Shown piece after piece: positions 34,663 to 46,479 of a DNA stretch of 64,000 bases (positions are counted from its first letter, which is position 1; every line of letters starts with the position of its first letter). The position numbers and the translations under genes were made by a program. The DNA is taken from NCBI RefSeq assembly GCF_963169125.1, contig NC_084794.1:113746358-113810357 (forward strand), given 5' to 3'. The notes under the pieces were generated by a model that did not search any database, was not told the origin of the DNA, and saw only the letters and a list, made by a program, of their open reading frames with translations. The DNA is from Humulus lupulus (taxonomy: Eukaryota > Streptophyta > Magnoliopsida > Rosales > Cannabaceae).

Positions 34663-36391
34663 TGTAACGCCCTACTACCCAGGGACTGTTACAGTGTGCA
34701 TTTAAACAATGTTATACTCGCTAATCGAGTCATTTGGTCATAATCGTGTAACTAAGTATGATTAATAGTTTAGGATTAGATTTTTTGGTTAAGATACAAC
34801 GTTTCACTAAAAAAATTACCATATACATTGGGATCCCAAAAATATAATTTAAAGGTTAATTACAACAAAAGATTTACAACTAGCCGACCTAAGCGGCACA
34901 ATAGGGTTTAACCCTAGTTCCTCTTTAAACCCTCGGTCATGGCGGTTGAACAGCCGCATATGTACATATCGTCACCTAAGCTCTCCAACTCAAGGATGGT
35001 CTAGCTTTTTTTTGCCTTTACCTGCACCACATAGCACCTGTGAGCTGAAGCTCAGCAAGAAAACTCAATATGCTCATAAACAAGTAATAACATGTACTAA
35101 GTCATAATAGGCATGCCTAGCAGTAATAACCCTACTCATGCATGTAAGTTGGTACAAATAAATGTTTGTGGAATCCTATGCTCTGAGTAGATGACTAATA
35201 AGTCTCTCGCTCTGAGGTAGATGACTAATAAGTCTCTCTGAGGTAGACGACTAATAAGTCAAACTGAATAGTTGACAAATAAGTCACTCTCTAAATAGAT
35301 GGCTGATAAGTATTTCTTTGTATAGATGACTAATAAGTCTATCTCTGTATGGATGACTGATAAGTCTATCTTGGTTAGATGACTAATAAGTTTATCCCGG
35401 TTAAATGACTGATAAGTCTATCTCCTAGGTAGATGACTAATAAGTCTATCTCTATATGGATGACTGATAAGTCTATCTCGGTTAGATGACTAATAAGTCT
35501 ATCTTGGTTAGATGACTGATAAGTCTATCTACCTAAGCCTTAAACCACTCAAAACATCAACACATACCCAATTCCATGATCAAAACCTCAAGCTTTAAAC
35601 TAACTTTAAAAACAGAGTAAAAACTTGAAACTTCAGCTGGGAACCTTACCTCAAACTTGAATTGAACCCTTTCCAATGGCTGAACCAAGATCCTAAGCTC
35701 ATAAGCCTTAATCCCCTAGCTTGAATCCTCAAGTTTCCTTCAAAATCTCAACCCAAGAGAGAGAGAGAGAAATGATCGTGAGTGAGGAAGACAGTTACTC
35801 TGTTTTTTCCTTAACCTTCTACAACCATGTAACCTTAAACATATCATAGTCAAAAGACCAAAATTCCCCTAGGGTCAATTAATTCCTTTACAACCACCTA
35901 AGGGCAAAACAGTCATTTACCGTCCATCCCGTTAATTATAATTAACCTCTTCCAATTCCTGTTTCTCCCAATATTCTCAAATAATAATTAAATCATAACC
36001 CATTACCCGTTCATTCCCGGTAATGCACTAATCATCAAATTATCCCGAGACTCACCCCGAGTCCAGTAATTAATCCTGTTATGACTAAACTGCTAACTTG
36101 CATTCTAAGATCGTCTCATGCCGAATAGATCAAACATATCCACATAACAATGTGGTCTCACCCATAAATCATCAACATGCACATAAATATACAGATATGC
36201 CCTCAACGGGCCAAATTACGAAAATGCCCTTCTAATAAGAAGTGGACCCACAAGCATGCAATTGTCATCATATAATAATATAACTCACATAATCATGCAT
36301 ATAATCACATAATTGCATATTAAATCCACTATGGCCCTCCTAGCTCCCTAATCCAGGCATTAAGCCACATTAGGGAATTTGGAACATTACA
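34663..36391 (-). mobile_element. 5' LTR of element A, internally deleted
   Basis: It starts TGTAACGCCC and ends GGAACATTACA, 1729 bp. Compared with the left LTR (2837 bp), it lacks about 1 kb right after the minisatellite (break near 35532), including the AGCGCT dyad block, and has fewer minisatellite units. The flanks ATAAT (15529-15533) and ATCGA (36392-36396) do not match as a target duplication. Confidence 0.78.
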
Positions 36392-37132
36392 ATCGAAGAA
36401 GTTGAAGATGAAGGAGAAATCTCTATACCAATCGACCTCTGAGATGGCTGATGAAGAACTTGTAATGACAAATTTTAAGGTTTGTTGAAGATTTTTTTAG
36501 GGTTTTAAATGATTTATTATTTATTTTATGATTTGGGAGTTTTCAATTCAAAAGTTCCCCATACTTTTTTTCTTTCTTTTTTTTATAATTTTAATTTTAG
36601 GTTGGTTATGAAGGTGGTTGCATTTGCTGATATTGAGAGTTTGAGTTTTGTGATTGAGTTGGTCAGTTGCAGTGGGTATTTTGTTTTGTAATTATTTTCT
36701 GTGTTAACCATTTAGTTTATTTTAAGGTTTAAATTTTGTTTAAAATTTTCATTGAGTGAGATAATTGTATTGTGGCTATGTGTGAAATTGTTGATATGTT
36801 TTACTAATTATTATTTTTTCGTGTGTTTTTGTTCAGTCTTATGGTTTAAAAGATGCAACTAGTTAGTTAGTTTATGCTGAGATTTTTTTTTTCATTTCAT
36901 ATTTAATTGTTTTTTACCTGTTAAATAAACTATGTTATTTATATTTTTATTTTGTCTTTGTTATAGATTATATACAAATTGTAATTATTTGGTTTATAAA
37001 TATGATCATATAATACGTATTAGTAGCTAAAATAAACTAAGTTGCTCATTTATCAAAGTGCTTGACAAGTTTTATTATTTGTAAATAATTTTGATGTTTT
37101 CAGAGTTTATGATCGATTAAAATAAATTAATT
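36392..37132. other. AT-rich stretch between elements A and D
   Basis: It begins with a short Glu-rich coding-like stretch (EEVEDEGEISIP read from about 36396), perhaps the continuation of the Athila-like gag. The rest is T-rich with no recognisable coding or structural feature. Confidence 0.4.
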
Positions 37133-38007
37133 AGTATTATTCCCAATTTTGGTATAGCCATGTGGCGGCCTGCATAGCTAATGATGTGTCAAAATAAGTG
37201 GTGAAGAGACAAGACACCACAATCATCGTCTCTCACGGAGAGAGTGACCATCAACGCTCCCTCGACACATAGGCAGAAATGGACTTCATCAACAAGAATC
37301 TACTTCTCCAATTACATGAGTTAATCAACCCTCAATCGTCCAGGCCCTGTCTCAATGGACACCAGGTCAGTGCCAAACACGTAGACATAGGGCTCCTCGT
37401 CAATACCCCGTTTCCAAAAACCCTTGCAAGTCACTGGTGGCCCTCGCTGGTCGCCGGTGGTCCTTGCCACTCGCTGGAGGCCATCACCGCCCGAGCCTTC
37501 CTCAACACCGGAATGTGCACACATCCTCTTCATGCAAATGACACGCTGGATTGCCATTTTTGGAGAGATAGAAACCTGACCTTCATTTGAGTGTCTCTGA
37601 AATTAGCTAGATTGGGAAACAAATGGCCACCGTTAGCTCTTCCCATCTCTGCGGCTATAAATATTGCAAATCGAAATGTAAAAGGCGCGGGTCATTAAGT
37701 CAATAACTATTCATCTTCTAGAGGGCTACCACTCTCCATTGTTGTAACTACCTCAAGAACAGAATCAAAACTCAGTGTAACTATTCTTGTTGGTTCAAAG
37801 TTAATCATAAATACTACTGACTAAAGTGGACGTAGGTCAACTTTTTGGAGCCGAACCACTATAAACTCGTGTCTCTTTCATTTATTACTGCATTTATTTC
37901 TCTATCTTTGAATCATTATTCACAACAAAGATTTCACTTAGGATTTTACACACAAAAAAACTCTTCAGTTATTACTCAGTGTATGTTGACGAAATAAACC
38001 AGTCAAA
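37133..38007 (+). mobile_element. 5' LTR of Tat-type element D
   Basis: Similar over its length to the 3' LTR of G (4764-5658): a GTGGCGGCC-like start, a TATAAATATTGCA promoter box near 37656, and an ACTAAAGTGGACGTAGGTC stretch near the end. A degenerate primer site (TTAGTGCTTCCGTTGAGAG) follows at 38011. The 5' boundary is approximate because the first bases have diverged. The frame at 37279-37590 lies inside this LTR. Confidence 0.72.
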
Positions 38008-38686
38008 TTTTTAGTGCTTCCGTTGAGAGTGTGAATCCTAGGGTGGAATCTCCTCACTTACCACCTAGCGGCTCATGTACCATCACTGGTCATAGACATT
38101 TTCCAATAGAAGAGAATGGTCCTATGACTGCACCAAATCCTCCTCCTCCTCCAAGGAACATATAGGAAGACCCTTGTGGGAATCTAGAGAGGGCGATGGT
38201 GACCACGTCTACCGAAAGCCTGAAGCCATCCACAAGGACATTGCCCTTTTAAGAGAAGAGATGGAACATCTGCGTGTCGAGAATGTCGCTGCGGTAACTT
38301 AGAGAGCGGCTTAGCAACGAGACGTGGAACATCATTAAAGAGAGGCGACCCTTGCCTTTGAAGCGGTGCTCCGCATGGCAGTGAGGGATTGCCAAGCCTC
38401 ACTAGGATGACCCCATCCTGTGAACAAAGATGGGGTCGAAAAATCAGCTGCTCCCCAATTAGAATTAAGGGCAAATTCAAGAGGCACCGTAAATCTCGAG
38501 AGGTATCGAGCTCGAGTAGATCGACCACCACCACCTCCAGCCGAAGCCCGTGGTGGGGGTTCAGTTAGTTGCTTGCTCCATGACCATCCATGTAGGCGAG
38601 ATGAGGAGGTTGACTGCACCAATGCTGATATCGTCTTCACCCACCTTGAAGAAAGAGTAAGACCGAGGAACGACCTCGACTTGAAT

Positions 38687-39536
38687 TGTAATGCCCCACG
38701 TCACTATGGCTGCTTCCTGGAATAACGACTGGCCCTACAGACCAACACGAGTCTTTCCAGCATGCTTTGTCCTCACTCGCATGCTTCCTGGGAAAACTTC
38801 TCAGGAGGTCACCCATCATGAGACTACTCCAGGTCAAGCACGCTTAACTTTGGAGTTCTCAAGTGATGGGCTACCGAAAAGAAGATGCATCTTGTTGGCA
38901 TAGGTAGTACCCATCAATCCATTTAAGTCATCTTTAACTGTGTAGTCCCATATCTACACAGTCTTAGAATAGTCACATTTGACCTTCCCCGGGCGATGTG
39001 GGATTGCACAACTTTTACCCGGTCTTTCTCCTTGCAGATCATAGGATTCTGACTGTCACAATCCCCCCCCCCCCCTTAGGGGCCCGACATCCCTGTTGGC
39101 TACACTTCTGGCTGGGTCAAGACTCTGATACCATTTGTAACGCCCCATGTCACTATGATTTCTTCTTGGAATGACGGCTGGCCCTACAAACCAACACGAG
39201 TCTTTCCAGCGTGCTTTGCCTTACTCGCATGCTTCCTGGGAAAACTTCACAGGAGGTCACCCATAATGAGACTACTCCAGGTAAAGCACACTTAACTTTG
39301 GAGTTCTCAAGTGATGGGCTACTGAAAAGAAGATGCACCTTGTTTTCGATAGCCCATCACTTGAGAAATCCAAAGTTAAGCGTGCTTGACTTGGAATAGT
39401 CTCATGATGGGTGACCTCCTGGGAAGTTTTCCCAGGAAGCGTGCGAGTGAGGACAAAGCACACTGGAAAGACTCGTGTTATTTTGCAGGGTGAGTCGTCA
39501 TTCCAGGAAACAACCATAGTGACGTGGGGCATCACA
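38687..39536 (-). mobile_element. Cassandra-type TRIM with 5S-like LTRs, rearranged
   Basis: Left LTR 38687-39060 (374 bp; TGTAATGCCCC to CTGTCACA), internal 39061-39135, right LTR-like part from 39136. The internal part is only about 75 bp: a C-run (polypurine tract on the minus strand) and TGGTATCAGAGT on the minus strand (initiator-Met primer site, 39122-39133). The LTRs carry 5S rRNA-like sequence with AGTTAAGCGTGC and GATGGGTGACCTCCTGGG, the internal promoter boxes that define Cassandra. Flanks TGAAT and TGAAC (38682-38686, 39537-39541) look like a target duplication with one change. The right LTR is replaced by an inverted repeat. Confidence 0.85.
39136..39536. repeat. Long inverted repeat formed by two half Cassandra LTRs
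   Basis: Arm 39136-39320 and arm 39351-39536 are near-complete reverse complements (about 185 bp each), separated by about 30 bp. Each arm holds the 5S-like segment, in opposite orientation. The unit therefore starts TGTAACGCCCC and ends GGGGCATCACA. The LTR segment present at 38893-39060 is missing from this side. Confidence 0.88.
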
Positions 39537-40885
39537 TGAACGAACATCTAAACAATCAGCGAGGTGACACCCAAGACCAGGATGTCAAAGATAGGAATGA
39601 TTTGTTTGACCATCTGAACACCCAATGAAAATAGCAAGGGGGCCACCATAGGCGACCATAGGTCACCAATGATTGGGAGACCTTCATCACTAATGATCCA
39701 ATGCTTGCCCATATTGAAGAACTGAGGAAAGCAATTAAGGACATGGGTGAGGTCAAGAATGACGAGCTCGTGTTGAACCCTAGAAAGGCGAGTCCTTTCT
39801 CCCCCATCATCGCCATTGCACAACTGCCTGACAAATTTAGGATGCCAATGATGGCGACTTACGATGGTAGAGGGGGTCCCATGGAGCACATTAAAAATTT
39901 TGAGATTCAAATGGAAATTCAGAAGGTGTTAGAAAATGGGCAATGCAAGGTTTTTCCAGCAACTCTAATTGGAGTCGCTAAGCAATGGTTTTGGAAGCAC
40001 CTTCCAAGGTCGATCATCTTTTGGGAGCAGCTCACTCAAGACTTTTATCAACAGTTCTACGCCGCATGTGTTCACCCTCGTGAAGTTAACCATCTCACTA
40101 ATCTGAAACAAGGTAAGAATGAGACTTTGAAAGACTACATCATGAGGTTCTAGGAAAAAGTTTCTCGTGCCAAAAGAGTTAGCGATGAGGGGAAACTAAT
40201 GGCGACCATGACAAACATCAGAGTCAAGAGCCCTCTGTGGAACAGTCAGACCAAGATGACAACGAGCTCAATGCGTGACTTCTTGGATTGTGTCGAAAAT
40301 TTCATCAAATTGGATGAGGCGATGAAAAGTATAGACGCAGTCGAGACTAACAACCATGGTCAAAAGAGTAGTGAAGATCACAAAGGTGGTGAGAACAGAG
40401 GTAATGGGAAAAAGGCAAGCAACCATCAAGTGTCTAACAAGCATGGACATGATTACAAGAAGCCCAAGCAAGAAGAGAGACAACTCAAGTAGGACTGCAC
40501 TTTACCAACTATACTACCCTGGCCCAGATGCTCGAAGAAATTTCCATAGTAATTGAAAACCAAGTGACATACAGAAAACCAATCCCAATAAAGAAAGATC
40601 TGTGCAGGTGCGACCAAACCAAGTACTTTCTTTACCATAGGAACCATGGTTGCGAGACTAATAAATGTCGTCAGCTTAAGGACGAGATAGAGGTTCTAAT
40701 CAAAAAATGACACATGGCTTCTTATGTTGATCATCACCAAGACCAGAACAATAACAACGGTCACAACGATGGAAGGAAAAGATAACAGTCGCCACCTAAT
40801 CGCCCAGGTCGCCAGCCTATGTTGGCAAGATACCAGATTTAATAGAAATTGTGGTCACGATTTATGGAGGACTACACTTGGCTGG

Positions 40886-43192
40886 TGTAACGCCCTACTA
40901 CCTTAGAGTCGTTACTAAGTGAGTTTGAAATGTGCAATTAACTTGCTAATCAAGAATTTAGGTCAAAAGTGTAACTAAACTGTAATAAAATTACATAATT
41001 TGAAAATGTAGTCATTCATTGAAAATTATAAAGTGTTTAACATTCGGGATCCCAACTGTTTATAAAAATATTTACAACTCAAAATATGATTAAAGTCGAC
41101 TACACGACAAAATAATGTTTAGTACAAAACATCTCCCAAAAAATACTCCTGGTCGTCGCGGCTAGGCAGGCCAAACATGTACGCGCCGCTTCATGCTCTC
41201 CGTACTCATAGTTGGTCGACTTTTCCCTTGCCCTTACCTGCACCATAGAGCACCCGTGAGCCGAAGCCCAGCAAGAAAACTCACATAAACAGATAACATA
41301 TGCATATTTTTCACTTATCACATAATCAAACCGCCAACAGGATAAACACACGCGCCCATGCCGTCCTAGGTGCTTTACCAGGCCCTGGGTTCGCGGTCTA
41401 CACCGTGAGGATATCCCTGGTATCCTTTAAGGTCTCACCCTGGCAACTCGCACTCCGCGTGTTAAACATTACTCCTGGCCCCTTGCCGTTCTCGGCCTTC
41501 GCTGTTCTCGGCCTTCACTGGTCTTGGCTCTTGCCGTTCATTCACATATTTGCACACATAACATAATTAAACAAATACTTAAACAAGTATAAACATAATC
41601 AATGGGGCTATGCCCTGCACACAATCACATAGGGTCGTGCCCTGCAACACAACTATGGGGCCTCGCCCTGCTCTATGGGTACAACAGTTTTCTTACCTGT
41701 GTCCCGAGCTTCTTGAGCCCCAAAATCTCGAGCACAATCCTCTAACCCGAGCCGAGCTGAAAACCTAGTCACAACACATACATATCACTCTCATTACTAA
41801 CCAATTCATAATCATCCCCCAGATCCAATCCCGTGCTCTCGGGAACTTCCGTTTCCCCACACAAGGTAGCGAAAGCGTCCCCCGAGCCCCTTGAGCCAAA
41901 ACCCTAAAGATAAAATTTCCACTTCTTGAAATTAGCCTAGCGCCGCAGCACAACCCTATAGGGGTCACACGCTCATACACGAACCTAGAAAACTGGGTTT
42001 TTCCCTACATTTTTCCCGAGTCAAAACTCTTCCAAATCAATACCAAGGTACACCCAAGTCCCAATTCAACCTAAAACTCCAGATAAACAGTATGGCAACT
42101 CAGAAACAAAAACAACAAGCCTAAACACCCAATCAAACCCAAGAATCACCTAGTGGTTTAAAACTCCACAAACTTAAACCACACTTTATAAAATTTAAAC
42201 CAACTTTTAGAAATCTTAAACCACACCAGCAAATAAACTTCAGAGATACACGAAATTCTTACCTCAAGCAGGGATTCGACCTTGAGTTACCTCCAAATCC
42301 AATTCCAAGCTTAAATCCCTTGATTCCCAAGCTGAACCTCACAATCACTAAGCCACAATTCCCATTTTCAGCACTCAATCCAAATTCTCAAAAACATGCA
42401 AGGAGGCTCAAAATCAGAGATGAAGCCTTACCTCTGAATTAATCTTGACCTATGCTTGACTCTAGTTGCCCCAATCTCAGCCCTGAATTCCTTCCTTGAT
42501 CTCAAAATAAACTAGCTCTTCTTCTCCTTCCTTCTAGCTTCTTCGTTCTCTCTAAACTTTCAACCAATATATTCAGTTTATGCTTAAATGAAAGTAACGT
42601 AAATGAATTCTCCTCAGCCAAAGTTATCCTCTCCTAAGACCAAATTACCATTTTGCCCCTTCCCTTAATAAAATTCTTATACAACCTTAAGGGCAATTCT
42701 GTCATTTCATCCAAACCCCGCTAAATCCTCAAGTATTCCTATAAATCCACATTTAATCCTAACTTACCAAATTATTAATAAGCTACTAACCATTACTCAA
42801 TAATTCCCGTACTCAAGTTATAATATTCCCAAAATACCCCTCGGCTCCTCCCAAGCCGGGTATTTGACCCCGTTGTGACCTTCTAGCTAAACCATTCTCT
42901 AGCACTGTCTCGGATCGTGCATCATAAATATATCACCACTCACACATGGTGTCAATCACAATATATACAAATATTATATTTATGCCCTCAACGGGCTAAA
43001 ATTACAAATATGCCCCTAGCAACCAAATGGCGCCCATATGCATATTTAATTCACCTAACACATGCATTTCTAATCACATATTTATCAAATTCACATATTA
43101 ACAAGATAATTCAATTATTGCCCTCCAGGCATGCTAATCAAGGCCCTAAGCCCCAAGGCCCTAAGCCTTATTAGCAAATATGGGACGTTACA
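40886..43192 (-). mobile_element. Solo LTR E, Tekay-like
   Basis: 2307 bp from TGTAACGCCCTACTACC to GGACGTTACA, in the orientation of the A and B LTRs. The flanks GCTGG (40881-40885) and ACTGG (43193-43197) agree in four of five bases. No internal region or primer site is present. Coding of element D stops on one side and resumes on the other. Confidence 0.8.
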
Positions 43193-43197
43193 ACTGG

Positions 43198-44090
43198 GGA
43201 AAGTAGCAAGTGCTGGGAGAGATATGCACGAGAGTTGCACCACCAATCCAAAAAGGAGATGATGAATGAAGAGAGACCAAACAAGGTCCTGTGCAAGGAA
43301 GACAAAGACATCACTTTCACTATTGAAGACTCGAAATAATTCCATTACCCACATAACGACCCCATGGTCATAGCGTCTCAAATTGCCAATCTGAAGGTGC
43401 TGAGAGTGTTAGTTGACAATGGCAGCTTTGTAAACATTCTATACAAGTCATGCTTGGAAAATATGAACCTATTTGTTCAGGATCTTGTGCCATGCTCCAC
43501 AATGATCTATGGGTTCAATGGCGAGGGCATGGCGCCCATCTGATCCATCAAACTCCCTGTGATGCTAGGCGATCCCACTTGAAGGGAAACTTGCATGGAA
43601 ACATACAATGTTGTGTTGGGACAACCCATACTCATCGATCTACGAGCCATAATGTCGATTTGGAACCTCACCGTCAAATTCCCAACAAGCGAAGGTATTT
43701 CTTGTGTAAGAGGAAATAAATGAGAGGCGTGAAAATGTTACAATGCCTCCATAAGCAAAGATAGGAAAGGAAAGTTTCCTAAAGTGAATATGATTTTCGA
43801 TGACCTAGTTGCCGAAGGCATCAAGGATTGTTTCGGCAAAGAAGTCATCGTAATGATAGAGAAATTCTCGAATGGTTAGGCCAAGATGGGTGAGGCCATG
43901 ATTGGCGAAGACAGGGGAGGAGAGGCCATTGCTGGCGAGGTTACCATTAGCGACGCTGTAGGCAATTGTTTTACCGATGGTGACCCAAGTCCTAATGTCT
44001 TTTGAAATGAGACCCAAAGCAGGGAGGAGTTGGTGTTGGTAACTAGTTTACCATGTACGCAACAGAATGCACAGGATGGTGGGTCCAGGG
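43198..44090 (+). pseudogene. Protease region of element D
   Basis: Read across stops it contains RVLVDNGSFVNILYKSCLENMN (43400-43465), the retropepsin active-site region (D-N-G here; F has D-T-Q), then MIYGFNGEGMAPI and VVLGQPILIDLRA. The equivalent intact frame is 53093-53473 in F. The linker to RT carries no long frame. Confidence 0.7.
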
Positions 44091-44305
44091 ATTTCGAAAA
44101 AAAATTATTTAAGCAAACTTTAAATAATCGGATCCTCTCGTACAAATACAAGCTTGTAGTCACAATAACGAATTTGGAAATTTTTTTATATTCATATATT
44201 ATTATTCTAATAATAATAATAATCAATATATGCAAAAATTCATTTTAATTATTTATTTAATAAAATATTGTCCATTAGATATGCTTTTAAGGGCACAATT
44301 CCCAA
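44091..44305. mobile_element. AT-rich insertion in pol of element D, unclassified
   Basis: Between the linker (GGSRDF) and the RT start (LDPCFGDE), element F has only a few codons, whereas D has about 210 bp of AT-rich sequence with an (AAT)n run. Its ends (GGGATTTCG and ACAATTCCC) are weakly inverted relative to each other. A small MITE is possible but no clear target duplication was found. Confidence 0.3.
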
Positions 44306-44308
44306 TAG

Positions 44309-45308
44309 TTGGATCCTTGCTTTGGGGATGAAGAAAGATTGGTTGGACTAGTTGAAGAACTTGACGAAGTAGAGGTAAAAGAGGGTGACTCCACTCGGAA
44401 GGTGAGGGTAAGCAAGAACCTAAATGGTGATGTCAAAGCTGAGTTGATCTACTTCATGCGATGGATCCAAGATGTTTTTGAATGGTCCCATAGTGACATG
44501 GTAGGAAATAGCCCATTAGTCATAAATCGTGCCTTGAACATAAATCCGAAGGCGCCCTCAGTTCGGCATAAGTGCCGGTCAACTGACACTGAGAGATATG
44601 AGGTGTTGAAAACAAAGGTGAAAAAGTTGGAAGATAATGGTTTCATTCAAGAAACCTTCTACCCCTTATGGGTTGCGAACCTGGTGCTCGTTCGCAAATC
44701 GAAATGGACTTGTCAAATGTGCATCGACTTTAGCGACCTCAATACGGTATGTCCCAAGGACTGTTTTCTGATCCCTCGCATTGATCAACTCGTTGATGCA
44801 ATGTCGGGACACGAGTTACTATCAATCATGGATGCTTACTCTAGGCACAATCAAATAGTGATGCACCCCCTGAACCAAGAGCATACGTAGTTCATGAGTG
44901 GGTCTCTATTGCTACAAGGTCATGTTTTTTGGCCTAAATAATGTGGGAGCCACCTATCATCAATTGGTTAATAGGATGTTCAAGGACCAAATCAGAAGGA
45001 ATATGGAGGTCTATGTTGACGATATGCTACTCAAGTCCAAGAAAGTTGGGGAGCATGTCCCTGGCTTAGAGGAAACTTTCGCCATTCTCCACCAATACAA
45101 CATGAAGCTAGACCTACAAAAGTGCTCGTTCAGAGTTGCTTCCCCGAAATTCCTGGGGTACATTGTCAATTATAAAGGGATTGAAGCAATTGTAGATAAG
45201 ATCAAGGCCCTCATTGATATGGAGTCCCCTAAAAGGACGAAAGATGTTCAAAGCCTAATCGGAAGAGTCGATGCTCTCACTCACTTCATCTTGAAGTCCA
45301 CGGATTAG
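44309..45308 (+). pseudogene. Reverse transcriptase of element D
   Basis: Frames 44309-44890 and 44898-45308 are separated by a TAG at 44888 and a small shift. Motifs: WSHSDMVG, NGFIQETFYPLWVANLVLV, CIDFSDLNTVCPKDCF, DQLVDAMSGHELLSIMDAYS and EVYVDDMLLKSKK, with YVDD at 45011-45022. RT copies the element RNA into cDNA. The protein is Tat-like and matches F throughout. Confidence 0.88.
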
Positions 45309-46320
45309 TGCATTCCATTCTTCAATCTTCTCAGAGGAAGTAAAAAATTTGAGTGGACAGATGAATGCGAGCAAGCTTTTCAGGCGATAAAACAACACTT
45401 GGCGCAACCGCCAGTCCTCTCCAAGCCCGTCCATGGTGAGGACTTTTACCTGTATTTGGCTATCTCATACTATCCCATGAGAGCGACACTAGTTCAAGAA
45501 GTGGAAAAAATCCAACACCTTGTCTATTATGTTAGAAAACACCTGTTAGGTGCTGAGACGATATCCCCAGATGGAAAATTTGGCTCACTGTTTGGTATGG
45601 GCATCTCGTAAATTACGATTGTATTTCCAAGATCATCTGATCAAGGTGTTGAATGATCAACCCCTAAAGCAAGTCTTGTAATGACTCGATGCCTATGGTC
45701 GCCTACTGAAATGGGGAATTGACCAAGGACCATTCGAGATCTTCTATTAGTAAAGGAAGATGATAAAGTGAAAAGCGCCAGCTAACTTCATCATTGAATA
45801 CAACTGACGACTAGAGACATTGAATGACGATCAACAACCAGGAGGTGACTATTGGCAGGTGTATGTGGATGGTGCCTCGAACAAACACAATGTCGGAGAA
45901 GGCTTAATCCTAATAACCCCATAAGGTTATCGTATCCATTGTGCACTAATATATAGTTTCCCTCCAACAAACAATGAAGTGAAATACAGAGCATTGTTAG
46001 CAGGGTTACACATGGCTAAGGAATTGAAAGCTAAGTGTATATGATCAGAAGTGATTCTCAACTGGTGGTCAATAAAATATTTGGTGAGTACCAGGCTTGA
46101 GGGATACGCATGACCGCTTATCCAGCCAAAGCCAAAGATATGCTCAAACAGTTCGACTGATACACCATTGAGCAAGTTCTTAGGGAACAAAACTTGAATG
46201 CAAGAGATGCGAAAACCCTTAATGTCGTGCCAATTGAATTTCCAATGTCACCAAGCATCAACCCAGCGATGCCAAGAATGGCGACCAAAATATCAATCAC
46301 CCCAACACATTGATGTTGAT
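45309..46320 (+). pseudogene. RNase H and second (archaeal-type) RNase H of element D
   Basis: The first RNase H remnant is at 45330-45780 (TDECEQAFQAIKQHLAQPP, then YLAISYYPMRATLVQEVE). A second RNase H follows at 45860-46110 (DGASNKHNVGEGLILI, NNEVKYRALLAGLHMAKEL). A duplicated, archaeal-type RNase H is a hallmark of the Tat lineage. Multiple stops break both. Confidence 0.72.
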
Positions 46321-46479
46321 TGAAAAGGCTTTGTGGATGGCTCCCATCGTCAAGTATCTAAGTGAATGTTCCCTCCCACTGGATCAAAACTTAGCTAGGA
46401 AGATGCTTTACTAGGTGCCATGGTATGTCATCTAGGAGGGTCGCCTATACCGAAGAGGCCATTCTATGCCACTACTCAG

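Larger units (their letters stand above)
38070..40880 (+). pseudogene. Gag of element D, interrupted by a Cassandra insertion
   Basis: The N-terminal part (38080-38686) resembles gag of G. After the insertion (38687-39536) the capsid-like domain follows at 39701-40153 (FEIQMEIQKVLENGQCKVFPATL, FWEQLTQDFYQQFYA, VHPREVNHL) and continues past a TAG at 40198 (ATMTNIRVKSPLWN). A decayed knuckle region is near 40610-40710 (YFLYHRNHGCETNKC). Gag is again interrupted at 40886 by solo LTR E. Confidence 0.75.

Noticed and set aside
37279..37590. 103-codon plus-strand frame
   Set aside because: It lies wholly within the 5' LTR of element D and has no homolog in the matching LTR of G.
38782..39430. Genuine 5S rRNA gene
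   Set aside because: The similarity covers only part of 5S, is present in LTR-type repeats with TG...CA ends, a short internal region and an initiator-Met primer site, and the outer 5S ends are diverged. Cassandra explains it better.
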